DNA of 64,000 nt from Dolichospermum sp. DET69 (GTDB taxonomy: Bacteria; Cyanobacteriota; Cyanobacteriia; Cyanobacteriales; Nostocaceae). The position numbers and the translations under genes are program-made. The DNA lies in assembly GCA_017355425.1 (NCBI GenBank), contig CP070233.1, positions 5,761,272-5,825,271 on the forward strand, written 5' to 3'. This document shows positions 57,388 to 64,000 of this stretch, one piece after another (position 1 is the stretch's first letter; every line of letters begins with the position of its first letter). The notes beneath the pieces are model-generated. The model was not told the DNA's origin. It did no database searches and worked only from the letters and a program-made list of their open reading frames with translations.

Positions 57388-57675
57388 ATGAAATTAATTG
57401 ATAAATATCAAAAAACAGGATTTATTAAAGCTGGAGAATTGCTATTAACTCCTGCTAATGCACTGGAATTTATTAACGAAATTGCAGAAAGAAATATTTC
57501 CGTTTTAGGTGTAGATTTATGGTATTATATCAATGATCAAATATCCGAAGATCCTGGATCATTAGATTTAAGTGAAATTGATGATTCTCAACAAAGTGTA
57601 TCTATAGCTAAACAATTTATTACCCATAACTTACCAGAAGGAACAGCTTTTGTTTCTTTGGTTTTGAATGATTAA
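57388..57675 (+). CDS. Probable immunity protein for the E5-like toxin
   Basis: 95-residue acidic protein (many Asp/Glu, pI expected low) directly downstream of the basic tRNase-like gene. A good ribosome binding site, AGGAG, lies 10 bases before the ATG. Sequence features: IKAGELLLTPANALEFINEI and ISVLGVDLWYYINDQISEDP, resembling small immunity proteins found beside polymorphic toxins. Charge complementarity, order and spacing support toxin-immunity pairing. The exact immunity family is not certain. Confidence 0.65.
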   Translation: MKLIDKYQKTGFIKAGELLLTPANALEFINEIAERNISVLGVDLWYYINDQISEDPGSLDLSEIDDSQQSVSIAKQFITHNLPEGTAFVSLVLND

Positions 57676-57734
57676 AATTAAAAGAATGCATTAGATAATT
57701 TAGAAGATTACTAGCAAAGAAATTAACCCACATC

Positions 57735-57770
57735 AAAAAACCTCTATAATTGCCAGTACATAGAGGTTTA
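57735..57770 (-). terminator. Intrinsic terminator of the sigma/anti-sigma transcript
   Basis: AACCTCTA (57739-57746) pairs with TAGAGGTT (57761-57768). On the minus strand the stem is followed by TTTTTTG. It lies about 80 bases past the anti-sigma stop and is oriented for it. Confidence 0.75.
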
Positions 57771-57847
57771 CGAGCTAAATTGCTCATCGTTAGATTGGGC
57801 TTGGGGTGTGCTGCTTAATGACTGGTGAAGTATTTGCAGTTTACCTG

Positions 57848-58360
57848 TTAATTGAAGTTATTAACTGGCTTTGCGTTGGGAGCTACTGCTGTTTTCGGAA
57901 TTTCAATAACTGGGTTATTTAAAGCCACCATTAAAGGTGAATCTGTAACTGCTGGCTGTGTCGCTGTTGGTGTTAATTCTGTTGGTTGTGTTGTAGCAAT
58001 TTCTAGCATTCTGGAATTACCTGAGAATAAACCAGATATTGCCCCCAGAATACAAGCGGCTACGACTGCACCACCTAATGTCCAATTCAAGCGGTAACGG
58101 CGATTAACACGGGCTAAAACTTGATTAATTGTTGTTTCTGATGACTGAGAAGTTGTTGGAACAGGTATACCCTGCAAACCTTGTCTAAGATTTAATAGTC
58201 TTTTATACAAGCATTTGATGGAGACATCAGTTGACAGCCACTCCTCGACTTGCCTGCGTTCAGTAGCTGTGACTTCGCCATCCAGGTAAGCACTTAATAA
58301 CTCGAAACAATCGCGCTTCTCCATATTTATAGTACCAGTTGATTCATTGTTGCTTCTCAA
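57848..58360 (-). CDS. Anti-sigma factor (membrane, RseA-like)
   Basis: 170 residues; the likely start is M13 (MEKRDCFELLSAYLDGEVTA), since the first twelve residues lack similarity. The N-terminal helical sigma-binding domain (about 13-80) has FELLSAYLDGEVTATERRQV and LLNLRQGLQGIPV. One transmembrane helix follows (LGGAVVAACILGAISGLFSG, about 100-119), then a periplasmic Thr/Pro-rich tail. It sits downstream of the ECF sigma gene on the same strand. By position and form it should hold that sigma factor at the membrane until a signal releases it. Confidence 0.82.
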   Translation of the reverse strand: MRSNNESTGTINMEKRDCFELLSAYLDGEVTATERRQVEEWLSTDVSIKCLYKRLLNLRQGLQGIPVPTTSQSSETTINQVLARVNRRYRLNWTLGGAVVAACILGAISGLFSGNSRMLEIATTQPTELTPTATQPAVTDSPLMVALNNPVIEIPKTAVAPNAKPVNNFN

Positions 58361-58452
58361 TGGCAGAAAATATATATTTTCGTTGACAGTCCTTAATATT
58401 TCTTAAAATCTGCCATAGAATTGAGGAAACATGATGTAGATTATAGAAGTTC

Positions 58453-58515
58453 TCTGTAAGCGCAAAACTCAGTTCTTTGACAAGCTCAAAAAACCCAGGC
58501 TTGGTTCCCTGATAG
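58453..58515 (+). repeat. IS605 left-end relic with an inserted small repeat
   Basis: GTAAGCGCAAAACTCAG and AGGCTTGGTTCCCTGA match the left end seen at 35.3 and 53.7 kb. They are separated by about 25 bases (TTCTTTGACAAGCTCAAAAA region) absent from those copies. It lies between the sigma and anti-sigma genes. Confidence 0.5.
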
Positions 58516-58517
58516 TG

Positions 58518-59174
58518 TTAATTATCTAGATAGCTTTGCAACTGAGTTTGTAATCTAGATCTGGCTCTAGCTATTCTAGATTTCACCGTTCCCAGAGAAA
58601 CTCCGGTAATTTCGGCAATTTCCTCATAAGCCATGCCTTCAATTTCTCTCAAAACAATTGTAGTCCGAAAAACCTCCGGTAAATCAGCGATCGCTTCTCG
58701 CAACTGCTCATAAAATTCTCTGGTGGTCATTTCCTCATCTGGACTTGGGGTATCACCGGCAATTTCCCAGTCCATTTCCCCGTCATCTAATAAGCGCGGA
58801 GCGTCCAGTGACAGGGGACTAGCTACTCGTTTGCGTTTACGTAATTCATCATAAAACAAGTTGGTGGCAATACGACTTAACCAACCCCGGAACTTAGCAG
58901 GTTCTTGTAGTCGGTTAATATTTCTATAGACACGAATCCAAACTTCCTGGGCTAAATCGGCTCTGTCAGACCAATCAGGGGCTAAATGATATAAAACTCG
59001 ATCAACTTGAGTCTGATAGCGACGCAACAGTTCTGAAAAGGCAGTTCGGTCTGGACGCGATCCGACTTGACAGCGCAAAATGAGATCGTGGTTTGAGAGT
59101 TTGTCAACTGGCACGGATGCTGCTGGGTAGGTGGCATCAACTGTTGACCAAGATACACTAATGGATTGACTCAT
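58518..59174 (-). CDS. ECF sigma factor (SigG-like)
   Basis: 218-residue sigma-70 of the extracytoplasmic-function class. Region 2 is FSELLRRYQTQVDRVLYHLA then DLAQEVWIRVYRNINRLQEP and KFRGWLSRIATNLFYDELRK. Region 4 is LPEVFRTTIVLREIEGMAYE and then IAEITGVSLGTVKSRIARAR. No region 3, as expected for ECF. The anti-sigma gene follows. I recall the same neighbourhood (ECF sigma SigG, anti-sigma, and the ComFB protein CdgR a few genes away) in Anabaena sp. PCC 7120, supporting a SigG assignment. Confidence 0.9.
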   Translation of the reverse strand: MSQSISVSWSTVDATYPAASVPVDKLSNHDLILRCQVGSRPDRTAFSELLRRYQTQVDRVLYHLAPDWSDRADLAQEVWIRVYRNINRLQEPAKFRGWLSRIATNLFYDELRKRKRVASPLSLDAPRLLDDGEMDWEIAGDTPSPDEEMTTREFYEQLREAIADLPEVFRTTIVLREIEGMAYEEIAEITGVSLGTVKSRIARARSRLQTQLQSYLDN

Positions 59175-59425
59175 GGATCAGGCTGGCGTTAAATCACTCC
59201 TATCTATTAGACTTGATCATAAGTCAAAAGTTCCTCAGTAAGGTGACGGATTTATAATCGGAACACGGAAATATATAGAGAAAGGAGTTTTTAGCTTTTT
59301 ATTCATCGTAGAGTAGGTATGGAAAAGTAATGCAAAAGAAGACACGGATCAACTCTTTGTTAAATTAGGAATAGTGATCAGATTGAAAACTGTCCACTAA
59401 ATACTTGACTGGTAATGAATAGGCA

Positions 59426-60115
59426 ATGGCAATGGCAATGGCAAGAAATGAATCTGTAGCGAGTATGGTCATGTTTCTCTGTTTTGGTACGGCAATTTTA
59501 TCTCTGGCTGTCCATTGGCACACTATGAGAACAACAGCGCAACTAGATCCGTCTGCATCCACACAGGTTTATCCCCAGGGTTCACAGGTGGAAATTGGGA
59601 ATAGTGCAATTGCTGCTTCCGTACCTACCTCTCCCCAAAAATCTGCTGAATGGACAACACAGAAATCAAGTCTGGATAGTTTTGCAGATCCAGTCAATCA
59701 GAGAAAGCGGTCAATCCCAGTATTAAATAAAACTCAAGTGGTGGTGGATTTAAGCGATCGCCGTGTCTATGTTTTTCAATATAATGAAGTAATAGCTAGT
59801 TACCCAATCGCTATCGGCAAAAAAGGCTGGGAAACACCAATTGGCAATTTTAAAATTATCCACAAAGAACACGATCCCATTTGGCGACATCCTATTACAG
59901 GTGCTGTCTTTGCGGGGGGTACTGATAGTCCTTTAGGAGATAGATGGATTGGTTTTTGGTCTGATGGTCGGAACGAACTTGGCTTTCATGGTACACCGAA
60001 TGTTGATTTGGTGGGAGCGGCTGTTTCTCACGGCTGTCTCAGAATGCGTAATTCTGATGTCAGAATGTTGTATAGTCAAGTCAGTATAGGTACACAAGTA
60101 TCAGTTCGTGAATAA
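59426..60115 (+). CDS. L,D-transpeptidase (YkuD)
   Basis: 229 residues. N-terminal membrane anchor or signal (SMVMFLCFGTAILSLAVHW), a Ser/Thr-rich linker, then the YkuD catalytic domain (about 105-229) starting VVVDLSDRRVYVFQYNEVIA. Its active-site blocks are ELGFHGTPNVDLVG and VSHGCLRMRNSDVRMLY (catalytic His and Cys in SHGCLRM). The enzyme forms 3-3 crosslinks in peptidoglycan in the periplasm. It is divergent from the sigma operon, so an envelope-stress link is plausible. The start lies in a run of MA repeats; M7 or M15 is possible. Confidence 0.9.
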   Translation: MAMAMARNESVASMVMFLCFGTAILSLAVHWHTMRTTAQLDPSASTQVYPQGSQVEIGNSAIAASVPTSPQKSAEWTTQKSSLDSFADPVNQRKRSIPVLNKTQVVVDLSDRRVYVFQYNEVIASYPIAIGKKGWETPIGNFKIIHKEHDPIWRHPITGAVFAGGTDSPLGDRWIGFWSDGRNELGFHGTPNVDLVGAAVSHGCLRMRNSDVRMLYSQVSIGTQVSVRE

Positions 60116-60235
60116 GAATATGGTAGCAATTACCAAGTCAGGCTTCGCAGTGAGTGTCATTCGATGCCACAGCGTCGCATTTGACTCGGTGACTCCTAGG
60201 CTTCACGAAAAGACTTATTTAGCAAACCCTAGTAC

Positions 60236-60306
60236 AGTCCGGCGTAAGTTAATGAACCATTCCAAATCTGTGAAAAGCTTATGCTGTATTCATTCTAAAT
60301 TCTAAA
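60236..60306. repeat. Inverted repeat, left arm, flanking the comFB-like gene
   Basis: GCGTAAGTTAATGAACCATT through CTGTATTCATTCTAAATTC, then three copies of TAAATTC. The reverse complement lies at 60948-61020, so the two arms (about 65 bases) bracket the gene at 60323-60862. Confidence 0.8.
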
Positions 60307-60322
60307 TTCTAAATTCTAATAG

Positions 60323-60862
60323 TTATTTTCCCTCAAAATTAGATGCGTGAGTCTGGAGTAATGTAGTAACTTGAGTTAAAACTTCTGGACCAATGTTTTT
60401 GTTCAATGCTTGACGTTCTGGGAAGAAATTAGGTCTATCTAAATACTTAGATATGGCTTCGCTGACTTGTTGGCATATTAAACCATCAAGTTCTGTTTTA
60501 GCTTTTTCTCGTTGATATTTCGCACCTTCTTCTGTCGTTGCATAGAGAGGAGGTAGTCTATTGAGGGCATAGGCAGTTATATCTCCCACATCTAGAGAAC
60601 TTTCGCTGGTTACTTCAATTTCTGCTACTTTGGCAATTACTTTGGTTAGTACCAACTCTTCCATGACGTTGATAAATTGTTTGCGAGGTACTGCTACTAC
60701 CTCACCAGTCAACAATGCACCCATGAGGCGATCTAAGGCCATGTACTCTTCGATTGACAATTCTGAAGCGTTATCGCAAATATGCCCAACTTCTGCTTCC
60801 ATTGTCGCAGTTAAGTGACCATCTTCAAGAGCTTGTTGTACTATTTTTTCAATACTCATAAA
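60323..60862 (-). CDS. cdgR: ComFB family protein (CdgR-like cyclic dinucleotide receptor)
   Basis: 179 residues from ATG 60862. The in-frame ATG at 61021 adds 53 residues coded by a dispersed inverted repeat and is rejected. ComFB core: SIEKIVQQALEDGHLTATME, SIEEYMALDRLMGALLTGEV, VPRKQFINVMEELVLTKVIA and VGDITAYALNRLPPLYATTE. Cyanobacterial ComFB proteins bind c-di-GMP or c-di-AMP; in Anabaena the family member CdgR controls cell size. Gene order with the nearby sigma factor supports orthology. The symbol is by recalled synteny, so moderately certain. Confidence 0.8.
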   Translation of the reverse strand, partial: FMSIEKIVQQALEDGHLTATMEAEVGHICDNASELSIEEYMALDRLMGALLTGEVVAVPRKQFINVMEELVLTKVIAKVAEIEVTSESSLDVGDITAYALNRLPPLYATTEEGAKYQREKAKTELDGLICQQVSEAISKYLDRPNFFPERQALNKNIGPEVLTQVTTLLQTHASNFEGK

Positions 60863-60947
60863 ACATTGTGGGTAGTGTGTAACAATTATAGGATGAAAAA
60901 ATGTATTTCTGGATGGAAACATCAAATTTCCCATAGCTACTACCGCA

Positions 60948-61020
60948 GAGCGGAATTTAGAATGAATATAGCATAGGCTTTTCACAGATTCGGAATGGTT
61001 CATTAACTTGCGCTTACGCA
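60948..61020. repeat. Inverted repeat, right arm, flanking the comFB-like gene
   Basis: Mirror of 60236-60306: GAATTTAGAATGAATATAGC through AATGGTTCATTAACTTGCGC. Confidence 0.8.
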
Positions 61021-61068
61021 TTGATAAAAATACTGAATATATATGGCTCTAGAAATCACATTTATTGT

Positions 61069-61862
61069 AGGGGCGTATTGCAATACGCCTCTACTTATCT
61101 TTTAGCTTCTAAACTCGCCAGCCAGGGAATCAATTCCCTGTCTAATAGCTCAAGTCCACTAAAGTGGACTAAAGATTTTCGGGATATTTAGTCATCTTTT
61201 GATGACTTTTGTTATTAGACTGGGAATTTATTCCCAGGTGGGACATCGGTTTTACGTTAAGTTGACACTAATGAAGCTCTTGCTTTACCCCTAGGATAAA
61301 TGTGGTTTTTATAGCAAAATATATTTGATATTTTTTGTCAATGCGTAAGTCCTATCTATTTAAAAAATACACACTTGAATTTTTAAATCATGCTACACTA
61401 CACAGCATGATGTATATGCCTAATGGTAGTATACTAAACACGGGTTAGAAATGGATTTTTTCAGGATTAGGACAAAAATAGACGTGTAGGGGTTTAGCAG
61501 CCCGACTGGGAATGAATTCCCAGTCTCATAGCTCAAGTCATCTGAAGATGACTAAATATTCCAAAAATCTTTAGTCTACTTTAGTAGACTTTGGTTAAAA
61601 GCCTGTGAAATTCAGTTCTGGGCGGGTGTAGAAGCTAACAGATAGGTAGGGGCGTATTGCAATACTTAACGTAAAACCTAAATCCCGACTGGGAATGAAT
61701 TCCCAGTCTCATAGCTCAAGTCATCTAAAGATGACTAAATATTCCAAAAATCTTTAGTCTACTTTAGTAGACTTTGGTTAAAAGCCTGTGAAATTCATTT
61801 CTGGGCGGGTGTAGAAGCTAACAGATAAGTAGGGGCGTATTGCAATACACCCCTACTATAAA
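61069..61862. repeat. REP hairpin cluster with a 180-bp tandem duplication
   Basis: Gene-free region. 61120-61175 has CCAGGGAATCAATTCCCTG and GTCCACTAAAGTGGAC. 61178-61295 repeats the 21.8-kb element. 61500-61676 and 61685-61850 are two near-identical units: ACTGGGAATGAATTCCCAGT, GTCATCTGAAGATGAC, AGTCTACTTTAGTAGACTTT, then GGGCGGGTGTAGAAGCTAAC and GTAGGGGCGTATTGCAATAC. The GGGGCGTATTGCAATAC motif appears at 61071, 61650 and 61831. No transposase here. Confidence 0.85.
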
Positions 61863-61916
61863 TGTGGTTTTTATAGCAAAGCTCCAATTTTACCAATCAT
61901 ACATTTAACCAAATCT

Positions 61917-64000
61917 ATGAATCTCTTTCTTAATTCCGCCCTGACACTAACATACAATCAACTGAAAACTGTTTCTGGTGCAAACAACTTTTGGCAAGTT
62001 TTTGATACTTCCTTTAGTAACCAATACAACCGCAGTGCAGCAGAAATTCTGCGGTTACAGTGGAAAAAAGGTGATTTCACTCAACTTCCCCAAATAGAGA
62101 TTCTGAGTAGTAGCATTCTGGGCAATGCGAATGGTGCTTATGCTACTAGCACAAATAGGATTTACTTGTCAGATACCTTCGTTGCCAATGCCACAACTAC
62201 AGCCCTGAGTGCAGTATTGTTAGAGGAAATTGGACATTTTGTAGATGCTCATATCAACCAGACAGATAGTTCTGGAGATGAAGGAAAGATTTTTGCCGAC
62301 TTAGTACAGGGTAAAACTCTAGATGTTGCCACATTACAGCAATTAAAAGCAGAAAATGACCAAGCCACAATTACCCTCAATGGGCAAACTATCCAGGTAG
62401 AAAACTCAACTCCTGCAACAGCCTGGACAAAGCTGTTGGGAGGTAGCAGTTATGACGAAGCCAAAGCCCTAACCACAGGCAGCGACGGTGCTATTTATGT
62501 CAGTGGCTATACTGGTAGCAACCTGGATGGACAGAGTAATAATGGTAGTTTTGATGCCTTTATCACCAAATACCTACCAGATGGCACCAAGTCCTGGACA
62601 AAGCTGTTGGGAGGTAGCAGTTATGACGAAGCCAAAGCCCTAACCACAGGCAGCGACGGTGCTATTTATGCCAGTGGTTTTACTAATAGCAACCTGGATG
62701 GACAGACTAATAATGGTAGTTATGATGCCTTTATCACCAAATACTTACCAGATGGCACCAAGTCCTGGACAAAGCTGTTGGGAGGTAGCAATTATGACGT
62801 TGCCTATGCCCTAACCACAGGCAGCGACGGTGCTATTTATGTCAGTGGCTATACTAGTAGCAACCTGGATGGACAGACTAATAATGGTAGTTATGATGCC
62901 TTTATCACCAAATACTTACCAGATGGCACCAAATCCTGGACAAAGCTGTTGGGAGGTAGCAATTATGACGATGCCAGATCCCTAACCACAGGCAGCGACG
63001 GTGCTATTTATGTCAGTGGCTATACTGGTAGCAACCTGGATGGACAGAGTAATAATGGTAGTTTTGATGCCTTTATCACCAAATACTTACCAGATGGCAC
63101 CAAGTCCTGGACAAAGCTGTTGGGAGGTAGTAATTATGACGATGCCAGATCCCTAACCACAGGCAGCGACGGTGCTATTTATGTCAGTGGCTATACTAAT
63201 AGCAACCTGGATGGACAGACTAATAATGGTAGTTATGATGCCTTTATCACCAAATACTTACCAGATGGCACCAAGTCCTGGACAAAGCTGTTGGGAGGTA
63301 GCAATTATGACGTTGCCTATGCCCTAACCACAGGCAGCGACGGTGCTATTTATGTCAGTGGCTATACTAGTAGCAACCTGGATGGACAGACTAATAATGG
63401 TGGTGGTGATGCCTTTATCACCAAATACTTACCAGATGGCACCAAGTCCTGGACAAAGCTGTTGGGAGGTAGCAATTATGACGTTACTTATGCCCTAGCA
63501 ACAGTCAGCGACGGTGCTATCTATGTAAGTGGTTCTACTTTAAGCAACCTGGATGGACAGACTAATAATGGTGGTCTTGATGCCTTTATCACCAAGCTAG
63601 ATATCGCCCCTACCATTGATTTATCCCTATCACCCAGTAGTGTAACTGAAGATGGCGCAGCTAATCTGGTTTACACCTTTACTCGTGATATTACAACCAA
63701 CGCCTTAACCGTCAACTACAGCATTGCGGGTACAGCAAACAGTAGCGATTATACAGGGGCAACCCCAGGCACAGGAAAAACCATTACCTTTGCAGCTAAT
63801 TCAGCCACGGCAATTTTAACCATAGACCCCACAGCAGATACCACCTTTGAAAGTGATGAAACGGTAGCTTTAACACTCGTTGCGGGAACAAATTACACTA
63901 TTGGGACAACAACAGCCGTCACAGGAACTATTATCAACGATGATTTGTTACCTAGTATTAACCTCAGTGCCAATCAAACCATTGTTGAAGGTTTCACAAG
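61917..64000 (+). CDS. Large repeat protein: seven SBBP beta-propeller repeats then Calx-beta domains (3' end outside window)
   Basis: The frame runs 694 codons from ATG 61917 to the window end without a stop. About residues 60-150 carry SAVLLEEIGHFVDAHIN and DSSGDEGKIFADLVQG, a conserved N-terminal module of giant cyanobacterial proteins that looks like a zincin with the first His replaced by Glu. Residues 170-568 are seven tandem 57-residue repeats beginning WTKLLGG and containing DGAIYVSGYT and FITKYLPDGT, the SBBP type. From about 570 a Calx-beta domain starts (IDLSLSPSSVTEDGAANLVY, SDYTG, ESDETVALTL) and a second begins at the edge. No classical signal peptide; probably secreted by a C-terminal signal. 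Confidence 0.88.
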   Translation, partial: MNLFLNSALTLTYNQLKTVSGANNFWQVFDTSFSNQYNRSAAEILRLQWKKGDFTQLPQIEILSSSILGNANGAYATSTNRIYLSDTFVANATTTALSAVLLEEIGHFVDAHINQTDSSGDEGKIFADLVQGKTLDVATLQQLKAENDQATITLNGQTIQVENSTPATAWTKLLGGSSYDEAKALTTGSDGAIYVSGYTGSNLDGQSNNGSFDAFITKYLPDGTKSWTKLLGGSSYDEAKALTTGSDGAIYASGFTNSNLDGQTNNGSYDAFITKYLPDGTKSWTKLLGGSNYDVAYALTTGSDGAIYVSGYTSSNLDGQTNNGSYDAFITKYLPDGTKSWTKLLGGSNYDDARSLTTGSDGAIYVSGYTGSNLDGQSNNGSFDAFITKYLPDGTKSWTKLLGGSNYDDARSLTTGSDGAIYVSGYTNSNLDGQTNNGSYDAFITKYLPDGTKSWTKLLGGSNYDVAYALTTGSDGAIYVSGYTSSNLDGQTNNGGGDAFITKYLPDGTKSWTKLLGGSNYDVTYALATVSDGAIYVSGSTLSNLDGQTNNGGLDAFITKLDIAPTIDLSLSPSSVTEDGAANLVYTFTRDITTNALTVNYSIAGTANSSDYTGATPGTGKTITFAANSATAILTIDPTADTTFESDETVALTLVAGTNYTIGTTTAVTGTIINDDLLPSINLSANQTIVEGFT

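Noticed and set aside
60108-60305. 65-codon plus-strand frame after the L,D-transpeptidase
   Set aside because: Mostly dispersed inverted-repeat sequence (60236-60306) with no protein similarity.
60863-61021. N-terminal extension of the ComFB-like protein
   Set aside because: The extra 53 codons are encoded by the dispersed inverted repeat and family similarity begins at the ATG at 60862.

Overview
The window is cyanobacterial chromosome, most likely from a filamentous heterocyst-forming lineage (Nostocales, Anabaena/Nostoc/Dolichospermum type). The evidence is RNA polymerase with a split beta-prime subunit (rpoC1 plus rpoC2), more than twenty copies of the HIP1 octamer GCGATCGC, a HgdD-like TolC, the photosystem II S4-domain protein, carotenoid and pheophorbide-oxygenase-like genes, and abundant short tandem repeats with TGACYAN-type heptamers (STRR). 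No rRNA, CRISPR array, prophage or replication origin was seen.

Layout. 0-9 kb: 3' part of a TolC-like gene, two conserved cyanobacterial proteins, the S4 protein, tRNA-Val(GAC), a REP-associated transposase with partly duplicated flanks, rsmH, an M16 peptidase and a fructosamine-kinase-family protein. 9-21 kb (minus strand): rpsT, tatD, rpoB, rpoC1 and rpoC2, with tandem repeats between the polymerase genes and a candidate structured RNA upstream of rpoB. 21-28 kb: a repeat and relic zone, a Ser/Thr kinase with WG repeats, and metH. 28-36.6 kb (plus strand): purC, an Omp85/BamA protein, lpxC, fabZ, lpxA and lpxB, an outer-membrane assembly and lipid A cluster invaded by a 48-bp tandem repeat and an IS605-type remnant. 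36.6-47 kb: accessory zone with an orphan C5 DNA methyltransferase, two damaged toxin-antitoxin-like pairs, a P-type ATPase, a frameshifted HigA-like gene, an SDR enzyme, and a nuclease-like/TPR/GUN4 fusion. 47-53.5 kb: an Uma2, CrcB and Rieske/PaO operon, an IscB/HEARO-like guide-RNA element inserted at a start codon, cruF, and rplU-rpmA. 53.7-58 kb: a complete IS605-group element (tnpA plus tnpB), an RlaP-like nucleotidyltransferase, and a small colicin-E5-like toxin with a probable immunity partner. 58-64 kb: an ECF sigma/anti-sigma pair, an L,D-transpeptidase, a ComFB/CdgR-type protein, and the start of a large secreted or surface protein with seven beta-propeller repeats followed by Calx-beta modules.

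The main theme is housekeeping gene order densely penetrated by small mobile DNA. There are at least three MITE-like families, REP hairpins with their transposase, IS605 ends, and solitary TnpB- and IscB-type guide-RNA elements without their nucleases. The strongest novelties are: the HEARO-like element inserted exactly between an apparent ribosome binding site and an ATGA start; the same SGQLSAAS peptide, derived from repeat DNA, inside both RpoB and RpoC2; the free-standing E5-like tRNase/immunity pair; and the DUF4365-like/TPR/GUN4 fusion. All assignments come from reading the sequence and recalled family knowledge; no database search was run.
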